This document shows, piece after piece, positions 35,822 to 45,455 of a DNA stretch of 64,000 nucleotides. The notes under the pieces are model-generated. The model was not told the origin of the DNA and made no database searches. It saw nothing but the letters and a program-made list of their open reading frames with translations. This stretch comes from Paludibaculum sp. GTDB lineage: Bacteria > Acidobacteriota > Terriglobia > Bryobacterales > Bryobacteraceae. Position numbers and translations under genes: made by a program. The stretch spans positions 16,371-80,370 of the forward strand of contig JARKQJ010000053.1 in NCBI GenBank assembly GCA_029973955.1. Reading direction: 5' to 3'. Position 1 is the stretch's first letter, and every line of letters begins with the position of its first letter.

Positions 35822-38121
35822 CGGACGCGGCGCTTCGAAGGCCGCCGGCCGCCTGCCGGCTTGGCCGTCTCCACCACCAGCGAGAACAGCAGCTTGCGCT
35901 CGACGCCATCCACTTTGTCGAGCCGCACTTTCACCTGGTCGCCGATCTTCAATTCACGCCGGCTGCGCTCGGCCACGATGCGGCGCGTGTTCTCCTCGAA
36001 GTTCCAGCGCTCGCCCGGCAGGAAGTCGATGGGCACCAGCCCCTCGATGAACAACTCGTCCAGTTCCACAAAGAAGCCGAACTTCGCGGTGGAGATGATG
36101 AGCGCGGGGAACTCGTCGCCGACGCGGTCCGCCATGTACTGCACTTTCTTCCATTCCAGCAACTCCCGCTCGGCTTCGGCGGCGCGGCGCTCCGTGGCGG
36201 AGGACTGCTCGGCGATGAAGGCGAGGTCCGCGATCTCGGCGGGTTTCGAATCCAGCAGCGACCCGAGCAGCCGGTGAATGATCAGGTCGGGATAGCGCCG
36301 GATGGGCGAAGTGAAGTGCGTGTAGGTCTTGGCGGCCAGCGCGAAGTGGCCGACATTCTCCACCGAGTACCGCGCCTGCTTCAAGGACCGCAGCATGAGG
36401 TAGTTCAAAATGCGCTCTTCCGGGCGGCCCTCCAGCTTAGCCACAAGCTGCTGGTACATCTTCGAGGAGACCCGGAAGCCGTCGTCGGCACGCACGATGT
36501 CGCGGCGCAGCTTGCGGCCCTCGCTGGTGCGCGTCACCACGGGGTAGCGTTTGGCGGGCATGGCGGGGATGCCCAGCGTGTGACCGAAGCGGATGGCGAT
36601 CTCCTCGAACTCCAGCACGCGCTGCGGGTCCGGCGTCTCGTGGATGCGGAAGAGCGAATGGTCCAGGTGCTGCTCCAGGTGGCCGCTGACGGCCATGTTG
36701 GCGGCAAGCATGAACTCCTCGATAATGCGGTGGGCGATGTTGCGCGGCGCGCGCTCGATACCCGTCATCACGCCGTGCTCGTCGAAGACGATCAACGGCT
36801 CCGGCAGGTCGAAGTCGATCGAGCCGCGTTTCATGCGCCGGCGGTTGAGGATCAGCGCCAGCTCCCGCATCAGTTCGAAGCGCGGCACCAGCGCGGCATA
36901 GCGCTCGCGCAATCCAGCGTCGCCTTCGAGAATCAGGTGGACGCTGGTGTAGGTCATGCGCTCCACGCTACGCATGACGCCGCGGCAGAACTCCTGGCGG
37001 ACCACGTCGCCCTGCCGGTCGAACTCGATGAGCGCGGAAACGCACAGCCGGTCCACCTGCGGCTTCAGCGAGCAGATCTCCGTGGAAAGCTCCAGCGGCA
37101 GCATGGGCACGGCACGGTCAGGGAAGTAGACGCTGGTGCCGCGCGCCAAAGCCTCCGCGTCGATCGGCGTGCCGGGGCGGACGTAGTGGCTGACGTCGGC
37201 GATGTGCACGTGGAGCGCGAAGTGGCCGTTGGGCATGCGGTCCACCCACACGGCGTCGTCGAAGTCGCGCGCCGTCTCGCCGTCGATGGTCACCACGTCC
37301 ATGCCGCGGAAGTCGCGGCGGCCGTGCAGCTCTGTCTGCGTGAGCGTGAGCGGCGTGTGCTGCGCCTGCTCCAGCGCCTCCGCCGGAAAGCGGTGGCGCA
37401 GGTGGTGCTTGCGGATGGTGACCTCCACGTCGAGCCCGAAGTCGCCGGGGCGGCCCAGCACCTCGATCACGCGCCCGATGGCGTTCTCCTCGCCGCGCTC
37501 GGGGTACTCGATGATCTCGACGTTGACGATGGCGCCTTCCAGATCGCGCTTGTCCTTGATTTCGAGCCCCGGCGCGCCGATGCGGTCGGGCGAAGGCTGA
37601 GCCCCGGGCAGTTCCATGCCGTCGGGGATCACGATCCACTGCTGGATGCGCGATTCGAAGGGCACGACGAACGACTCCCGGCGGCCGATCTTGAACTCGC
37701 CCACCACCGTGGGATGCGCGCGCTCTAAGATCCGGTCCACCTCGCCCTCGGCCTTGCCGTCGTGCGCCACGCGCGTAATGCGGGCCAGCACGCGGTCGCC
37801 GTGCATGGCGCGGCCGGTCGCGTTCGGCGGGATGAACAGATCGCCGCGCAGGCCCGCCGGCGGTGTGTCGGGAAGGACGAAGCCGTAGCCGTCGCGGTGC
37901 ATGTTCAGGCGGCCCACGGCGAACTCCTGCGTGCGGCCGGGCAGCACGTACTGCTCGCCGCGCAGTTCAATCACCGTGCCCTTGCGCACCAGCGATTCGA
38001 GCGCGGAAGAGAGCTCGCGCCGCTGGTGGCCTTTCAGCCCCAGTTCGCGGATCAACTGCTTGAAGCCGGCGCGGCCGTTCGGCTGCGTGGCGAGTTTGGC
38101 GAGAATGTCGGCGGGGTTCAC
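35818..38121 (-). CDS. rnr: Ribonuclease R
   Basis: 767 residues, a 3'-5' exoribonuclease of the RNB family. Order: N-terminal winged-helix (GFKQLIRELGLKGHQRREL), cold-shock OB domains (RDGYGFVLPD), RNB catalytic domain with IDGETARDFDDAVWVDR, where the clustered aspartates bind the metals, and TSPIRRYPDLIIHRLL. A C-terminal S1 domain follows (FGFFVELDELFIEGLVP). A short basic tail ends the protein. Length and domain order fit RNase R over RNase II. Confidence 0.92.
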   Translation of the reverse strand: MNPADILAKLATQPNGRAGFKQLIRELGLKGHQRRELSSALESLVRKGTVIELRGEQYVLPGRTQEFAVGRLNMHRDGYGFVLPDTPPAGLRGDLFIPPNATGRAMHGDRVLARITRVAHDGKAEGEVDRILERAHPTVVGEFKIGRRESFVVPFESRIQQWIVIPDGMELPGAQPSPDRIGAPGLEIKDKRDLEGAIVNVEIIEYPERGEENAIGRVIEVLGRPGDFGLDVEVTIRKHHLRHRFPAEALEQAQHTPLTLTQTELHGRRDFRGMDVVTIDGETARDFDDAVWVDRMPNGHFALHVHIADVSHYVRPGTPIDAEALARGTSVYFPDRAVPMLPLELSTEICSLKPQVDRLCVSALIEFDRQGDVVRQEFCRGVMRSVERMTYTSVHLILEGDAGLRERYAALVPRFELMRELALILNRRRMKRGSIDFDLPEPLIVFDEHGVMTGIERAPRNIAHRIIEEFMLAANMAVSGHLEQHLDHSLFRIHETPDPQRVLEFEEIAIRFGHTLGIPAMPAKRYPVVTRTSEGRKLRRDIVRADDGFRVSSKMYQQLVAKLEGRPEERILNYLMLRSLKQARYSVENVGHFALAAKTYTHFTSPIRRYPDLIIHRLLGSLLDSKPAEIADLAFIAEQSSATERRAAEAERELLEWKKVQYMADRVGDEFPALIISTAKFGFFVELDELFIEGLVPIDFLPGERWNFEENTRRIVAERSRRELKIGDQVKVRLDKVDGVERKLLFSLVVETAKPAGGRRPSKRRVR

Positions 38122-38146
38122 TCAGACCCAGCATAGCCGCTGGGGA

Positions 38147-39559
38147 TCAGTCGTCGGGAATCTGGAACTGGTCGCCGGTGTCTGCCACCCACTGCCTCAA
38201 CCGCCCGATGAGCTTCTTCCGCTCCTCGCGGTAGAGATTGTTGTGGGCGACATTCACCTGCTCGTAGGGGTCTTCATTGAGGTTGAACATCAACCAGCTC
38301 ACGCCGTCGAAACAGGCGTATTTCCATCCGTCGCGCGTGACGATGCCGCGGTAAGCCTTATTGGTGGAGTTGCCGTGGCCGGTGGGCACCACGGCTTGAA
38401 GATAGGCGGAATCCGGCAGCGCCGCCTCGCCCCTCCGCCGCAGCCGCAGGTGCGACAGGTCGCGGCCTTCCATCCACTCCGGCTTCGCCACGCCGCACAG
38501 GCCCAGCGTGGTGGGCGCAATATCGGCGGCATTCAGGAACGCGGGCGTGCGGCCGGTGAGATGGCCGTCGTAGCTGGGCTGGCCTCCGGCGATGAAGAAC
38601 GGAATGCGGATCGACTCCTCATACGGGGTCATCTTGCGGAACTGGCCCTGCGAGCCCAGCATGTCCCCATGGTCCGAAAAGAAGAGCAGGTGTGTATTGA
38701 AGAACAGCCCTTCGTCGTGCAGCGTCTTCAGCACGCGGCCGAGATTGAAATCGAGGTTCTCCACCATCGGGTAGTAGCCGGCCATCTCGCGCGCGGCCTG
38801 GGCGCGGATGGAGGGCACCTCCGGCACGTTGGGCCGGAAGCGGATGTTGCCGGCCGACCAGCGCTGGCGGTACTCCGGCGGCGCCACATAGGGATCGTGC
38901 GGCGGCTGAACGGAACAGGCGGCAAAGAAGGGCTGGCCTTTGCCGCTACGCTGCGCGGCGGCCTGCTCTTTGACGTATTGGAGCAGCAGATCGGTGAGCG
39001 CATCGGTTTCGTAGCCCGGCAGCCGGTAATGGAAGGCATCCTTCCCTGCCCCGCCGTGCACCCAGCAGTCGTACTGCGAGTTGTTGTTTTCGTAGCCGGT
39101 CCACACGTCGAAGCCGCCGCGTTTGCGCGGATCGGTGATGAACATGGCGGCGCGCCCCTGGCTTTCGTGGAAGCCGCCCAGATGCCACTTGCCGAAGTAG
39201 GCCGTGTGGTAGCCGGCCGCTTTCAAAGGCTGCGCAATGGTGGGCTGGTTGTCCGGCAACGGATACTCGTGGCCGGGCACGCAGTGGTGGGGGTACCGCC
39301 CGGTGAGCAGTGAGCCGCGGAAGGGGCAGCAGAGCGGGAAGCCGGAGACGGCGCCGGTGAACTGCACGCCCATCGAAGCGAGATTGTCGATGTTGGGCGT
39401 GCGTGCGTTGGCGTCGCCGTCGATCCCCAGGGCCTGCGCGCGGTGCTGGTCTCCGAAGAACCAGATGACGTTGGGCGGACCGGCGGGCGCCGGGGTGCCG
39501 GGCACGGCGGCGAGCGCCGCCGGCAGGGAGGCTGCGCGCAGGAAATCTCGGCGGTGCAT
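38147..39559 (-). CDS. Exported sulfatase with RRxFL leader
   Basis: 470 residues. A leader MHRRDFLRAASLPAALAA precedes an alkaline-phosphatase-superfamily sulfatase: NVIWFFGDQHR with the metal aspartate, and the formylglycine motif C77-C-P-F-R81 followed by GSLLTG. Later FFSDHGDMLG supplies further metal ligands. The cysteine type needs a formylglycine-generating enzyme or an anaerobic maturase, which is not in the window. Probable action on sulfated polysaccharides. Lies 25 nt upstream-side of rnr's start on the same strand. Confidence 0.87.
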   Translation of the reverse strand: MHRRDFLRAASLPAALAAVPGTPAPAGPPNVIWFFGDQHRAQALGIDGDANARTPNIDNLASMGVQFTGAVSGFPLCCPFRGSLLTGRYPHHCVPGHEYPLPDNQPTIAQPLKAAGYHTAYFGKWHLGGFHESQGRAAMFITDPRKRGGFDVWTGYENNNSQYDCWVHGGAGKDAFHYRLPGYETDALTDLLLQYVKEQAAAQRSGKGQPFFAACSVQPPHDPYVAPPEYRQRWSAGNIRFRPNVPEVPSIRAQAAREMAGYYPMVENLDFNLGRVLKTLHDEGLFFNTHLLFFSDHGDMLGSQGQFRKMTPYEESIRIPFFIAGGQPSYDGHLTGRTPAFLNAADIAPTTLGLCGVAKPEWMEGRDLSHLRLRRRGEAALPDSAYLQAVVPTGHGNSTNKAYRGIVTRDGWKYACFDGVSWLMFNLNEDPYEQVNVAHNNLYREERKKLIGRLRQWVADTGDQFQIPDD

Positions 39560-39646
39560 GGTGGCTTCATGCTATCTCAGTGCGGCGATCTCAGCGGGAC
39601 AGGCCCACCTGAAGCGCTATGACATAATGATGATTTCGAGGACCTT

Positions 39647-39940
39647 ATGGCGAATCCCAAGTATGCGGAAGCAACGCGGCCCGTGCCGCAGGCGACGGAA
39701 GTCGGCACACTCAACGACGGCACGAAGATCATGAAGCGTGCACCGCGCATCCGTTCCTGCGGATTGAAGGATGAGAAGGGCAAGCTCTGCGCCGGACACC
39801 TGAAGCGCTGGTACTTCTTCGGCGACGAGATCAAGGAACGCTTCGGCGCGCAGGCCGAAATCTATCGCTGCGAGAAGTGCAAGACGATCTATCTTCCCAA
39901 CGAAGAAGAGGCGCCACGCAGCGGCACGCTGTGTTGGTAA
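39647..39940 (+). CDS. Small cysteine-containing protein, unknown
   Basis: 97 residues with a soluble, mixed composition. A likely zinc site uses C38, C48 and the C-x2-C pair in YRCEKCKTIYLP. The central segment HLKRWYFFGDEIKERFG is strongly amphipathic. No family name is recognised, though the composition and codon use look authentic and AT-poor like neighbours. It stands alone between the sulfatase (divergent) and a 600-base non-coding stretch. Confidence 0.7.
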   Translation: MANPKYAEATRPVPQATEVGTLNDGTKIMKRAPRIRSCGLKDEKGKLCAGHLKRWYFFGDEIKERFGAQAEIYRCEKCKTIYLPNEEEAPRSGTLCW

Positions 39941-40541
39941 ATAGCTGAAGCACTGGGCGGTGCGGCCTCCGGGCGGGAGAAGAGAGGGCCGCATTGGATC
40001 GCCTCGTGGGAGGAGTCACTCGGAATGAGCCAATCCAATGCGGCCGGCCCGGAACGGGCGCGGGGCGCGGCAACGGTAGTACCGAATCCAGCTAAGCCTT
40101 TGTTCCCTTTCGCTCCTGATGAAGCTGCCGCGTTCGACAATCTTTCACCAAGCGAATCCGGCACAACCGATACCCGCGACCCCAGGGAGAGAACTTTTAT
40201 CGACAAACTTCCGCATTTAATAGAACCCGAAAGCAACCATCGCGTTTCGCGGATTTTGAACCCCTGGAAAAAAATCACCCTCTGCTTCAACCTGCAAGCA
40301 GTTGAGCGAATGGAAGAGAACTTTAACACCGGCTCCCGCAAGCACGACGTTTCCAACTCCAATTCGCTCTCCCGCCAGCACGTCTCGGCAGAGGGCAGGT
40401 TCAAAGAGAGTTCATCAATTCGCTTTAGAGTGTAGCAAACTGGATGCCAACGATGCTGGACAAAAAAGTCCTTTGTTATCAATCATCGAATCCGGCGGCG
40501 CCAACGCCGGAGGGTGGCGTTGCCCCAGGAGGTGTGGCGCT
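39941..40541. other. 600-bp intergenic stretch, no convincing gene
   Basis: This stretch is less GC-rich than its surroundings. A 136-codon plus-strand frame (40025-40435) and a longer minus frame overlap here, but neither has a ribosome site or protein-like pattern. The left end holds a 13-bp perfect inverted repeat, described separately. The right end carries the ribosome site of the next gene. Confidence 0.4.
39987..40045. repeat. 13-bp perfect inverted repeat with 33-nt loop
   Basis: GGCCGCATTGGAT (39987-39999) pairs exactly with ATCCAATGCGGCC (40033-40045). It begins 47 nt after the stop of the small cysteine protein. No T-run follows, so a plain intrinsic terminator is not supported. 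It may be a structured leader, a binding site or a mobile-element trace. Confidence 0.6.
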
Positions 40542-41921
40542 GTGACACAACTGCGGCACTTTGGGGCGATGCTGGCCGTCCTGGCCGCCACAGCCGGACT
40601 CCTCCCCGGGCAGGAGACCGACTATCAGGTCTATACCGATTCGCCGCGCCTGCTGCTGACCCAGCGGCGGCTGAAATTGCTGAAACGCGAGCGCGAGCGT
40701 GAATCCATGCGCTGGCTGCAGTTTGAAGCCCTCATGCGCGGCAAGGCCCGCATGAGCGAGCCCGGTTTCGCGCTCGGCTTGTGGTCTCAGGTACGCGGGC
40801 AATCCAGCGCCTGCCGCGAGGCCGCCGAATGGGCCGTGAAAGCCAATCCCGCAACCTCCGGGGAACTGCGCCAGGTGGCGCTGGTCTACGACTGGTGCCA
40901 GAGTCAGGCTGGCGACGCCCTTTCCAATCTGATGGCCCGCAAACTCGCCGCATCGCTCAAAGACCGGCCGGAGCAGCCCGCCGCCGTCTCCGCGCGCGTC
41001 CTGGCCGCGCTGGCCATTGCCGACGTCGAATCCCAGCTCTCCCAGGAGTTCCTGAAGTTCGCCGTGGAGACATGGTGGAAACAGAAGATCACGCCGCGCC
41101 TGCAGGCCGGCGAAAATCCGTTCTCCGCCCGCTCCGATCTCTACGCGCTCATGGAACTGCTCCACACCATCCGCGACAATCTGCGGCTCGATCTGCGCGA
41201 AGGGCTCGGCAAGTGGTTCGAAGAGCTGGGCCCGCTGCAGATCCTCTCCTACTACCCGCAGCCCTGGCCCGCGGCGGAAAACGAATACCGCATCCCCGCC
41301 TATCTCGGCACCGGTGAGCCCAACCTGAAGGAAGCCGCGCTCTCCAGGGCCGCGGAAATGGCGCTGGTGGCCTTCGACGCCAACTCGCAACCCCTGCAGT
41401 TCCTCCAGGGCTGGATCATCCAGGACCGCTTCCTCATGCGCGGTGAGTTCGGCATCGGCTACGAGTTCCTCTGGGCCAACCCCTACCAGCCGGGCCTCAG
41501 CTTCACCTATATGCCCGACCTCTTCCACGCCCGCGGCCAGCTTCTGGCCCGCTCCAGTTGGGACGAAGACGCGGTCTGGTTCGGCTTTTGGAACCGGCAG
41601 GCCCAGGCCTTCAGCCAGGGCAAGCGCATCGCCGTGCGCCTGGAGGGGCGGCCCGCGCCGGTGGAACTCGGCCCGGTGAGAATCTTCTTTGCTTCCAGCG
41701 GCCTGAAATTCGAAGCCGGCTGGATGCCCGCCACAGAAGCGGGCGAGAAGCCCATCGAGGAAGTGGCCTTCATCCTCGGCCTGCAGCCGGGTGCGCTCTA
41801 TGACGTGGAGGTCGATCAGGAAGAGCTGTTCGAGGCCCGCGCCGACGACGGCGGCATTCTCGAACTGCGCTTCCGCCCCGGACAGAAGGCCGGCGTGCGG
41901 CTGAAGAAGTCCGCGCTATAA
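40542..41921 (+). CDS. Exported protein of unknown function
   Basis: 459 residues from GTG 40542, chosen because AGGAGGTG (40527-40534) lies 7 nt upstream and the frame then starts with a signal peptide (LRHFGAMLAVLAATAGLLPGQ). The mature part is mostly helical to residue 280 (LLLTQRRLKLLKRERERESM, VYDWCQSQAGD) and then beta-rich (LLARSSWDEDAVWFGFWN). The layout recalls heparinase II/III-like exported proteins (helical toroid plus beta sandwich), but no catalytic residues were identified. It ends 9 nt before the GT87-like gene, so the two are probably co-transcribed. Confidence 0.7.
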   Translation: MTQLRHFGAMLAVLAATAGLLPGQETDYQVYTDSPRLLLTQRRLKLLKRERERESMRWLQFEALMRGKARMSEPGFALGLWSQVRGQSSACREAAEWAVKANPATSGELRQVALVYDWCQSQAGDALSNLMARKLAASLKDRPEQPAAVSARVLAALAIADVESQLSQEFLKFAVETWWKQKITPRLQAGENPFSARSDLYALMELLHTIRDNLRLDLREGLGKWFEELGPLQILSYYPQPWPAAENEYRIPAYLGTGEPNLKEAALSRAAEMALVAFDANSQPLQFLQGWIIQDRFLMRGEFGIGYEFLWANPYQPGLSFTYMPDLFHARGQLLARSSWDEDAVWFGFWNRQAQAFSQGKRIAVRLEGRPAPVELGPVRIFFASSGLKFEAGWMPATEAGEKPIEEVAFILGLQPGALYDVEVDQEELFEARADDGGILELRFRPGQKAGVRLKKSAL

Positions 41922-41930
41922 TTCCCCCCA

Positions 41931-43049
41931 ATGCCAGCCAACGCCAAGACCGGCGAGAGATCTTTGATTCTGCTGCTGGCCCTGCTGCTGGCCGCGGGCT
42001 GGATCTGGCTCGGCAGCGCCACTTATAACACCGGCAAGTATCAGGACTTCCTCAACCTCTACACCGGGGCCCGCCTGGCGCGCGATGGACAGTTCGCCGC
42101 CATGCACGACCCCGCGCTGCAGCTCCGCTACGAGCGGCAGATCGTGCCGGACCGCACCGTGCTCGTCCCCTTCGTCCGCCCGCACGCCTACGCCCTGTTG
42201 CTGCTGCCGCTCGCGTGGTTCTCCCATGCAGCGGCCTTCTGGCTCTGGCTCGGCCTCCAGGTGGCCGTCGCGGCGGCTGTGCTCTGGTGGGCCGCGCGGC
42301 GCTTCGGCCGCCCCGCGCTGCTCGGCGGACTCGCCTTCCCCGGCCTCTGGATCGGAATCCTCTTCGGACAGGACCCCTCCATCCTCCTCGCCACGGCAGC
42401 CGCCGGCTGGGTGCTGGCCGAGCGCGGCCGCCCGCGCGCGGCCGGCTTCGTCTGGGGCCTGGGCCTGGTAAAGTTCCATCTCCTGCTCGGCCTCGGCGCC
42501 GGGCTCCTGTTGGGCCGCAAATGGAGAATGCTCGAAGGCTTCACGCTGGCCGGATTGGCGCTGGCCGCCGTGGGGCTCCTGCTGGGCGGCGTCGAGGGAT
42601 CGATCACCTACTATCGAATGCTCACTAACCCGGATCTCGCCGGCCTCTCCCCCGGCCCGCAGATGATGACCAACCTGCAGTCTCTGGCCGCGAACCTGCG
42701 CCTCGGCCACCCCTGGTTCTACGCGCTCATGGGCGCCGCCGCGGTATCGTGCCTGCTGCTGGCACTGCGGAGCGGCGAACTCTGGCGCTGGTACGCCTCC
42801 TCGATGTTCTGCGGCCTGTGGCTGGCGCCGCACATCTACGCCTACGACGCCTCCATTCTGCTGCCGGCTTTCTGGCTGGCCATGACGCAGGCGCGGTCGC
42901 GCTGGCCGCTGCTGGCGGCGGCGCTCTACCTGGCGCCCGTGGCCATCTGGTTCAACCTGGCGGGCCCGCCGTGGTCCATGGCCAATTCACTGCTCCTGCT
43001 GCACTGCCTGGCGTCGATCGGCCTCACTTCAGATCGGCAAGAAAGCTGA
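41931..43049 (+). CDS. GT87-like (DUF2029) polytopic membrane protein
   Basis: 372 residues with about nine or ten hydrophobic helices. The periplasmic first loop (YQDFLNLYTGARLARDG) carries a D-F pair typical of GT-C fold mannosyl/arabinosyl transferases of the GT87/DUF2029 type, followed by PFVRPHAYALLLLPLAW and GQDPSILLATAAAGW. These enzymes transfer sugars from polyprenyl-phosphate donors at the outer face of the membrane. Acceptor unknown. Its end overlaps the convergent deoB by 26 nt. Confidence 0.75.
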   Translation: MPANAKTGERSLILLLALLLAAGWIWLGSATYNTGKYQDFLNLYTGARLARDGQFAAMHDPALQLRYERQIVPDRTVLVPFVRPHAYALLLLPLAWFSHAAAFWLWLGLQVAVAAAVLWWAARRFGRPALLGGLAFPGLWIGILFGQDPSILLATAAAGWVLAERGRPRAAGFVWGLGLVKFHLLLGLGAGLLLGRKWRMLEGFTLAGLALAAVGLLLGGVEGSITYYRMLTNPDLAGLSPGPQMMTNLQSLAANLRLGHPWFYALMGAAAVSCLLLALRSGELWRWYASSMFCGLWLAPHIYAYDASILLPAFWLAMTQARSRWPLLAAALYLAPVAIWFNLAGPPWSMANSLLLLHCLASIGLTSDRQES

Positions 43050-44187
43050 CCCCGGCCGGCACGGCCGATCCAAAATTGGCGGCGATCGTCTGCCCGATAT
43101 CGGCCAGCGAGCCGCGCGTGCCCAGGTTCACACCGGCCCGGCCGCCCAAAGCCAGCAGCGGCACGTATTCGCGGCTGTGGTCGGTGGAAGGCGTTGTCGG
43201 GTCGCAGCCATGGTCCGCCGTGAAAATGGCCAAATCTCCGGGCCGCAGCGCCGCCTGAAACCGCGGCAGCCACTCATCCACCGCCTCCAGCGCCTTCGAA
43301 TAGCCCTCCGGATCGTTGCGGTGGCCGAACAGCATGTCGAAGTCCACCAGGTTCGCAAAGATCAGGCCGCGGTCGAGCGCGCTCATCGACTCCACAATGC
43401 GCGCCATGCCCTCCGCGTTCGACTTCGTCTTCAGAGACTGCGTCACGCCGCGCCCCAGGAAGATATCCGCGATCTTGCCGACGCTGACTACGGGTACGCC
43501 CTGCGCCGCCAGCACATCCAGCAGCATGCCCGGCGGCGGCGGCACCGCGTAGTCGTGACGGTTCGCCGTGCGCTGGAATGCGCCCGGCTGGCCCGTGAAC
43601 GGGCGCGCGATCACTCTGCCCACCTCGTGCGGCCCGCGCAGCAGCTCGCGCGCGATCTCACAGATGCGGTACTGCTCCTCGATCGGGATCACCTCTTCGT
43701 GCGCCGCGATCTGGAAAACGCTGTCGGCTGAGGTGTAGACGATCGGCCGGCCCGTCGCCATGTGCTCGGCGCCCAGCTCGCGGATGATCTCCGTGCCGGA
43801 CGCCGGCACGTTGCCCAGCGTGCGCCGGCCCGTGCGGCGCTCGAACTCTTCCATCAGATCCGCGGGAAAGCCCTGCGGGTACAGCGGGAACGGCTGCTTC
43901 AGCAGGATGCCCACCATCTCCCAGTGGCCCGTGGTCGTGTCTTTGCCCGGCGAAGCCAGCGCGCAGCGGCCATAGGAAGCCAGCGGCTGCGCGGCGGGCG
44001 CCAGGTGCTCGAACGGCCGGATGTTGGCCAGCCCCAGCGCTTCCAGGTTCGGCAGCCGCAGCGGCCGCAGCCGCGCGCAGTTGCCCAGCGTGTCGCTGGG
44101 CATGTCGTCCAGGTACTCCGCCCAATCCGGCATCGGCCCGATGCCGACGCTGTCCAAAACCACGAGAATGATGCGATCGAATGCCAC
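43024..44187 (-). CDS. deoB: Phosphopentomutase
   Basis: 387 residues. DeoB interconverts ribose 1- and 5-phosphate (and deoxy forms) in nucleoside salvage. The start region MAFDRIILVVLDSVGIGPMPD has the first metal aspartate. GKDTTTGHWEMVG contains the phospho-acceptor threonine. ADSVFQIAAHEE and FTADHGCDPTTPSTDHSREYVPLL supply the second metal site. The GTG at 44187 was chosen for its position at the conserved N-terminus with GGAG upstream. It starts 2 nt after the TlpA-type gene and is the last gene of the yebC-ruvC run. Confidence 0.93.
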   Translation of the reverse strand: MAFDRIILVVLDSVGIGPMPDWAEYLDDMPSDTLGNCARLRPLRLPNLEALGLANIRPFEHLAPAAQPLASYGRCALASPGKDTTTGHWEMVGILLKQPFPLYPQGFPADLMEEFERRTGRRTLGNVPASGTEIIRELGAEHMATGRPIVYTSADSVFQIAAHEEVIPIEEQYRICEIARELLRGPHEVGRVIARPFTGQPGAFQRTANRHDYAVPPPPGMLLDVLAAQGVPVVSVGKIADIFLGRGVTQSLKTKSNAEGMARIVESMSALDRGLIFANLVDFDMLFGHRNDPEGYSKALEAVDEWLPRFQAALRPGDLAIFTADHGCDPTTPSTDHSREYVPLLALGGRAGVNLGTRGSLADIGQTIAANFGSAVPAGVSFLADLK

Positions 44188-44189
44188 GC

Positions 44190-45455
44190 TTAATTCTCCT
44201 CGAGCGCCTCCTCGATCCGGTCGCTCATCATTTTCACGAAACGGTCCGCGATGTAGCCGTTCATCCGGCTGACGATGTTGCCCTGGCGGTCCAGGATCAT
44301 GGCCGTCGGGATGGAACTGATGCGCAGTGCCACGGCCATACCGTCTTCGAAGTAGGAGAGCGCGGGCCACTTCTGCGCCTTGAGGAAGGGCGCCACCACG
44401 CTGCGGTCTTCATCCGTGGAGACGGCCAGAAACACCACTTCGGGCCTGTCTTTGTATTTGGTCTTCACCTGCTCGTACAGCGGATGCTGCGCGCGGCAGG
44501 GGCCGCACCAGGTGGCCCAGAAATCGATCACCACCACCTTGCCCTTCAGCGTGGAGAGATCCAGCGGCGCGCCGGTGGTACTCGACAGAGTGAACTCCAG
44601 CGGCTTGGTGGCGGCATAGTTCGGATCCACCGAGCGCAGGCGCTGCTTCTGGACGGCCTGCGCGGCGGCCACGCGGTCGTAGGCGGACAGCATGGCGTCG
44701 CCGAAGCCGCCTTCGCTGCCGGTGGCCTGCTTGGACAGAGAGGCGAGGCGCGCGCGGTCCTTGGCCGCGTCGGCCGACGTGCTGCGGTCCCCGGCCAGCG
44801 CCAGCGCTTCGCTGAACGCCGCCAGCGCTTCCTTGGCCTTGCCGGCGCGCTCCAGCGTCCGTGAGCGCTCGCGCGCATTCTCTTCCGTGGGAGAGACCTC
44901 CCAGCCGGCCAGCGCGGCGGCGTTCGATTCGTCAAACTTGCCCAGGATCGACAGCGCCCGCGCCTCGAACGTCCGCGCGCGCGCCAGTGCGTATTCCGTC
45001 TCTTCCAACCGGCGCCCGCGCGCCGCCACGGCCTGGCTGGTGTCGAGTTGCGCCTTGTGCTGGTCGTCCAAAACCTGCGTCAGCAGGCGCGAGAACTTCA
45101 ACGCCTGGGCCGCGCCGTCGGTATCTTCGCGGTCGAGCAGCGTGCGCGTGACGTGGTCCAGCAGTTGCGGATTGCGCGCCCCGGCCTCGATCACCGGCAC
45201 GCCATACAGCAGCAGGCGCCGCTTGTCCCGCATGTCGACGGCGGCCTGCGCCAGCACGCGCTCATACTCGGACCGGCGCTCGCTCTTGGGATACTTTTTA
45301 AGATGACGCTCCAGCGCCCGCGCGTATTCGACGGGGCTGCCGCCGGCTTCGGAGAGCGCCTGCTCGAGGTCCTGGTCTTCTTTGGAGGCGGCAGGGCCGT
45401 TTTGTGCGGGGGGCTGCTGCGCGAGCAGCGCCGCAAGGAGGAAGGAAAGGATCAT
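44190..45455 (-). CDS. Exported TlpA-type thioredoxin with TPR region
   Basis: 421 residues. A signal peptide (MILSFLLAALLAQQ) is followed by a helical TPR-like region to about residue 270 and then a TlpA/ResA thioredoxin fold. The active site is W316-C-G-P-C320 in FWATWCGPCRAQHP, with the cis-proline region SSIPTAMILDRQG. It probably reduces periplasmic disulfides, for example in cytochrome maturation. The ATG overlaps the previous gene's stop (ATGA at 45452-45455). Confidence 0.87.
   Translation of the reverse strand: MILSFLLAALLAQQPPAQNGPAASKEDQDLEQALSEAGGSPVEYARALERHLKKYPKSERRSEYERVLAQAAVDMRDKRRLLLYGVPVIEAGARNPQLLDHVTRTLLDREDTDGAAQALKFSRLLTQVLDDQHKAQLDTSQAVAARGRRLEETEYALARARTFEARALSILGKFDESNAAALAGWEVSPTEENARERSRTLERAGKAKEALAAFSEALALAGDRSTSADAAKDRARLASLSKQATGSEGGFGDAMLSAYDRVAAAQAVQKQRLRSVDPNYAATKPLEFTLSSTTGAPLDLSTLKGKVVVIDFWATWCGPCRAQHPLYEQVKTKYKDRPEVVFLAVSTDEDRSVVAPFLKAQKWPALSYFEDGMAVALRISSIPTAMILDRQGNIVSRMNGYIADRFVKMMSDRIEEALEEN

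Noticed and set aside
40025..40435. 136-codon plus-strand frame
   Set aside because: No ribosome site, no recognisable pattern, lower GC than the region, and an opposing frame of similar length. Kept as non-coding.
44188..44370. N-terminal extension of the deoB frame
   Set aside because: It overlaps the TlpA-type coding region antisense of frame. The conserved DeoB start lies at GTG 44187.
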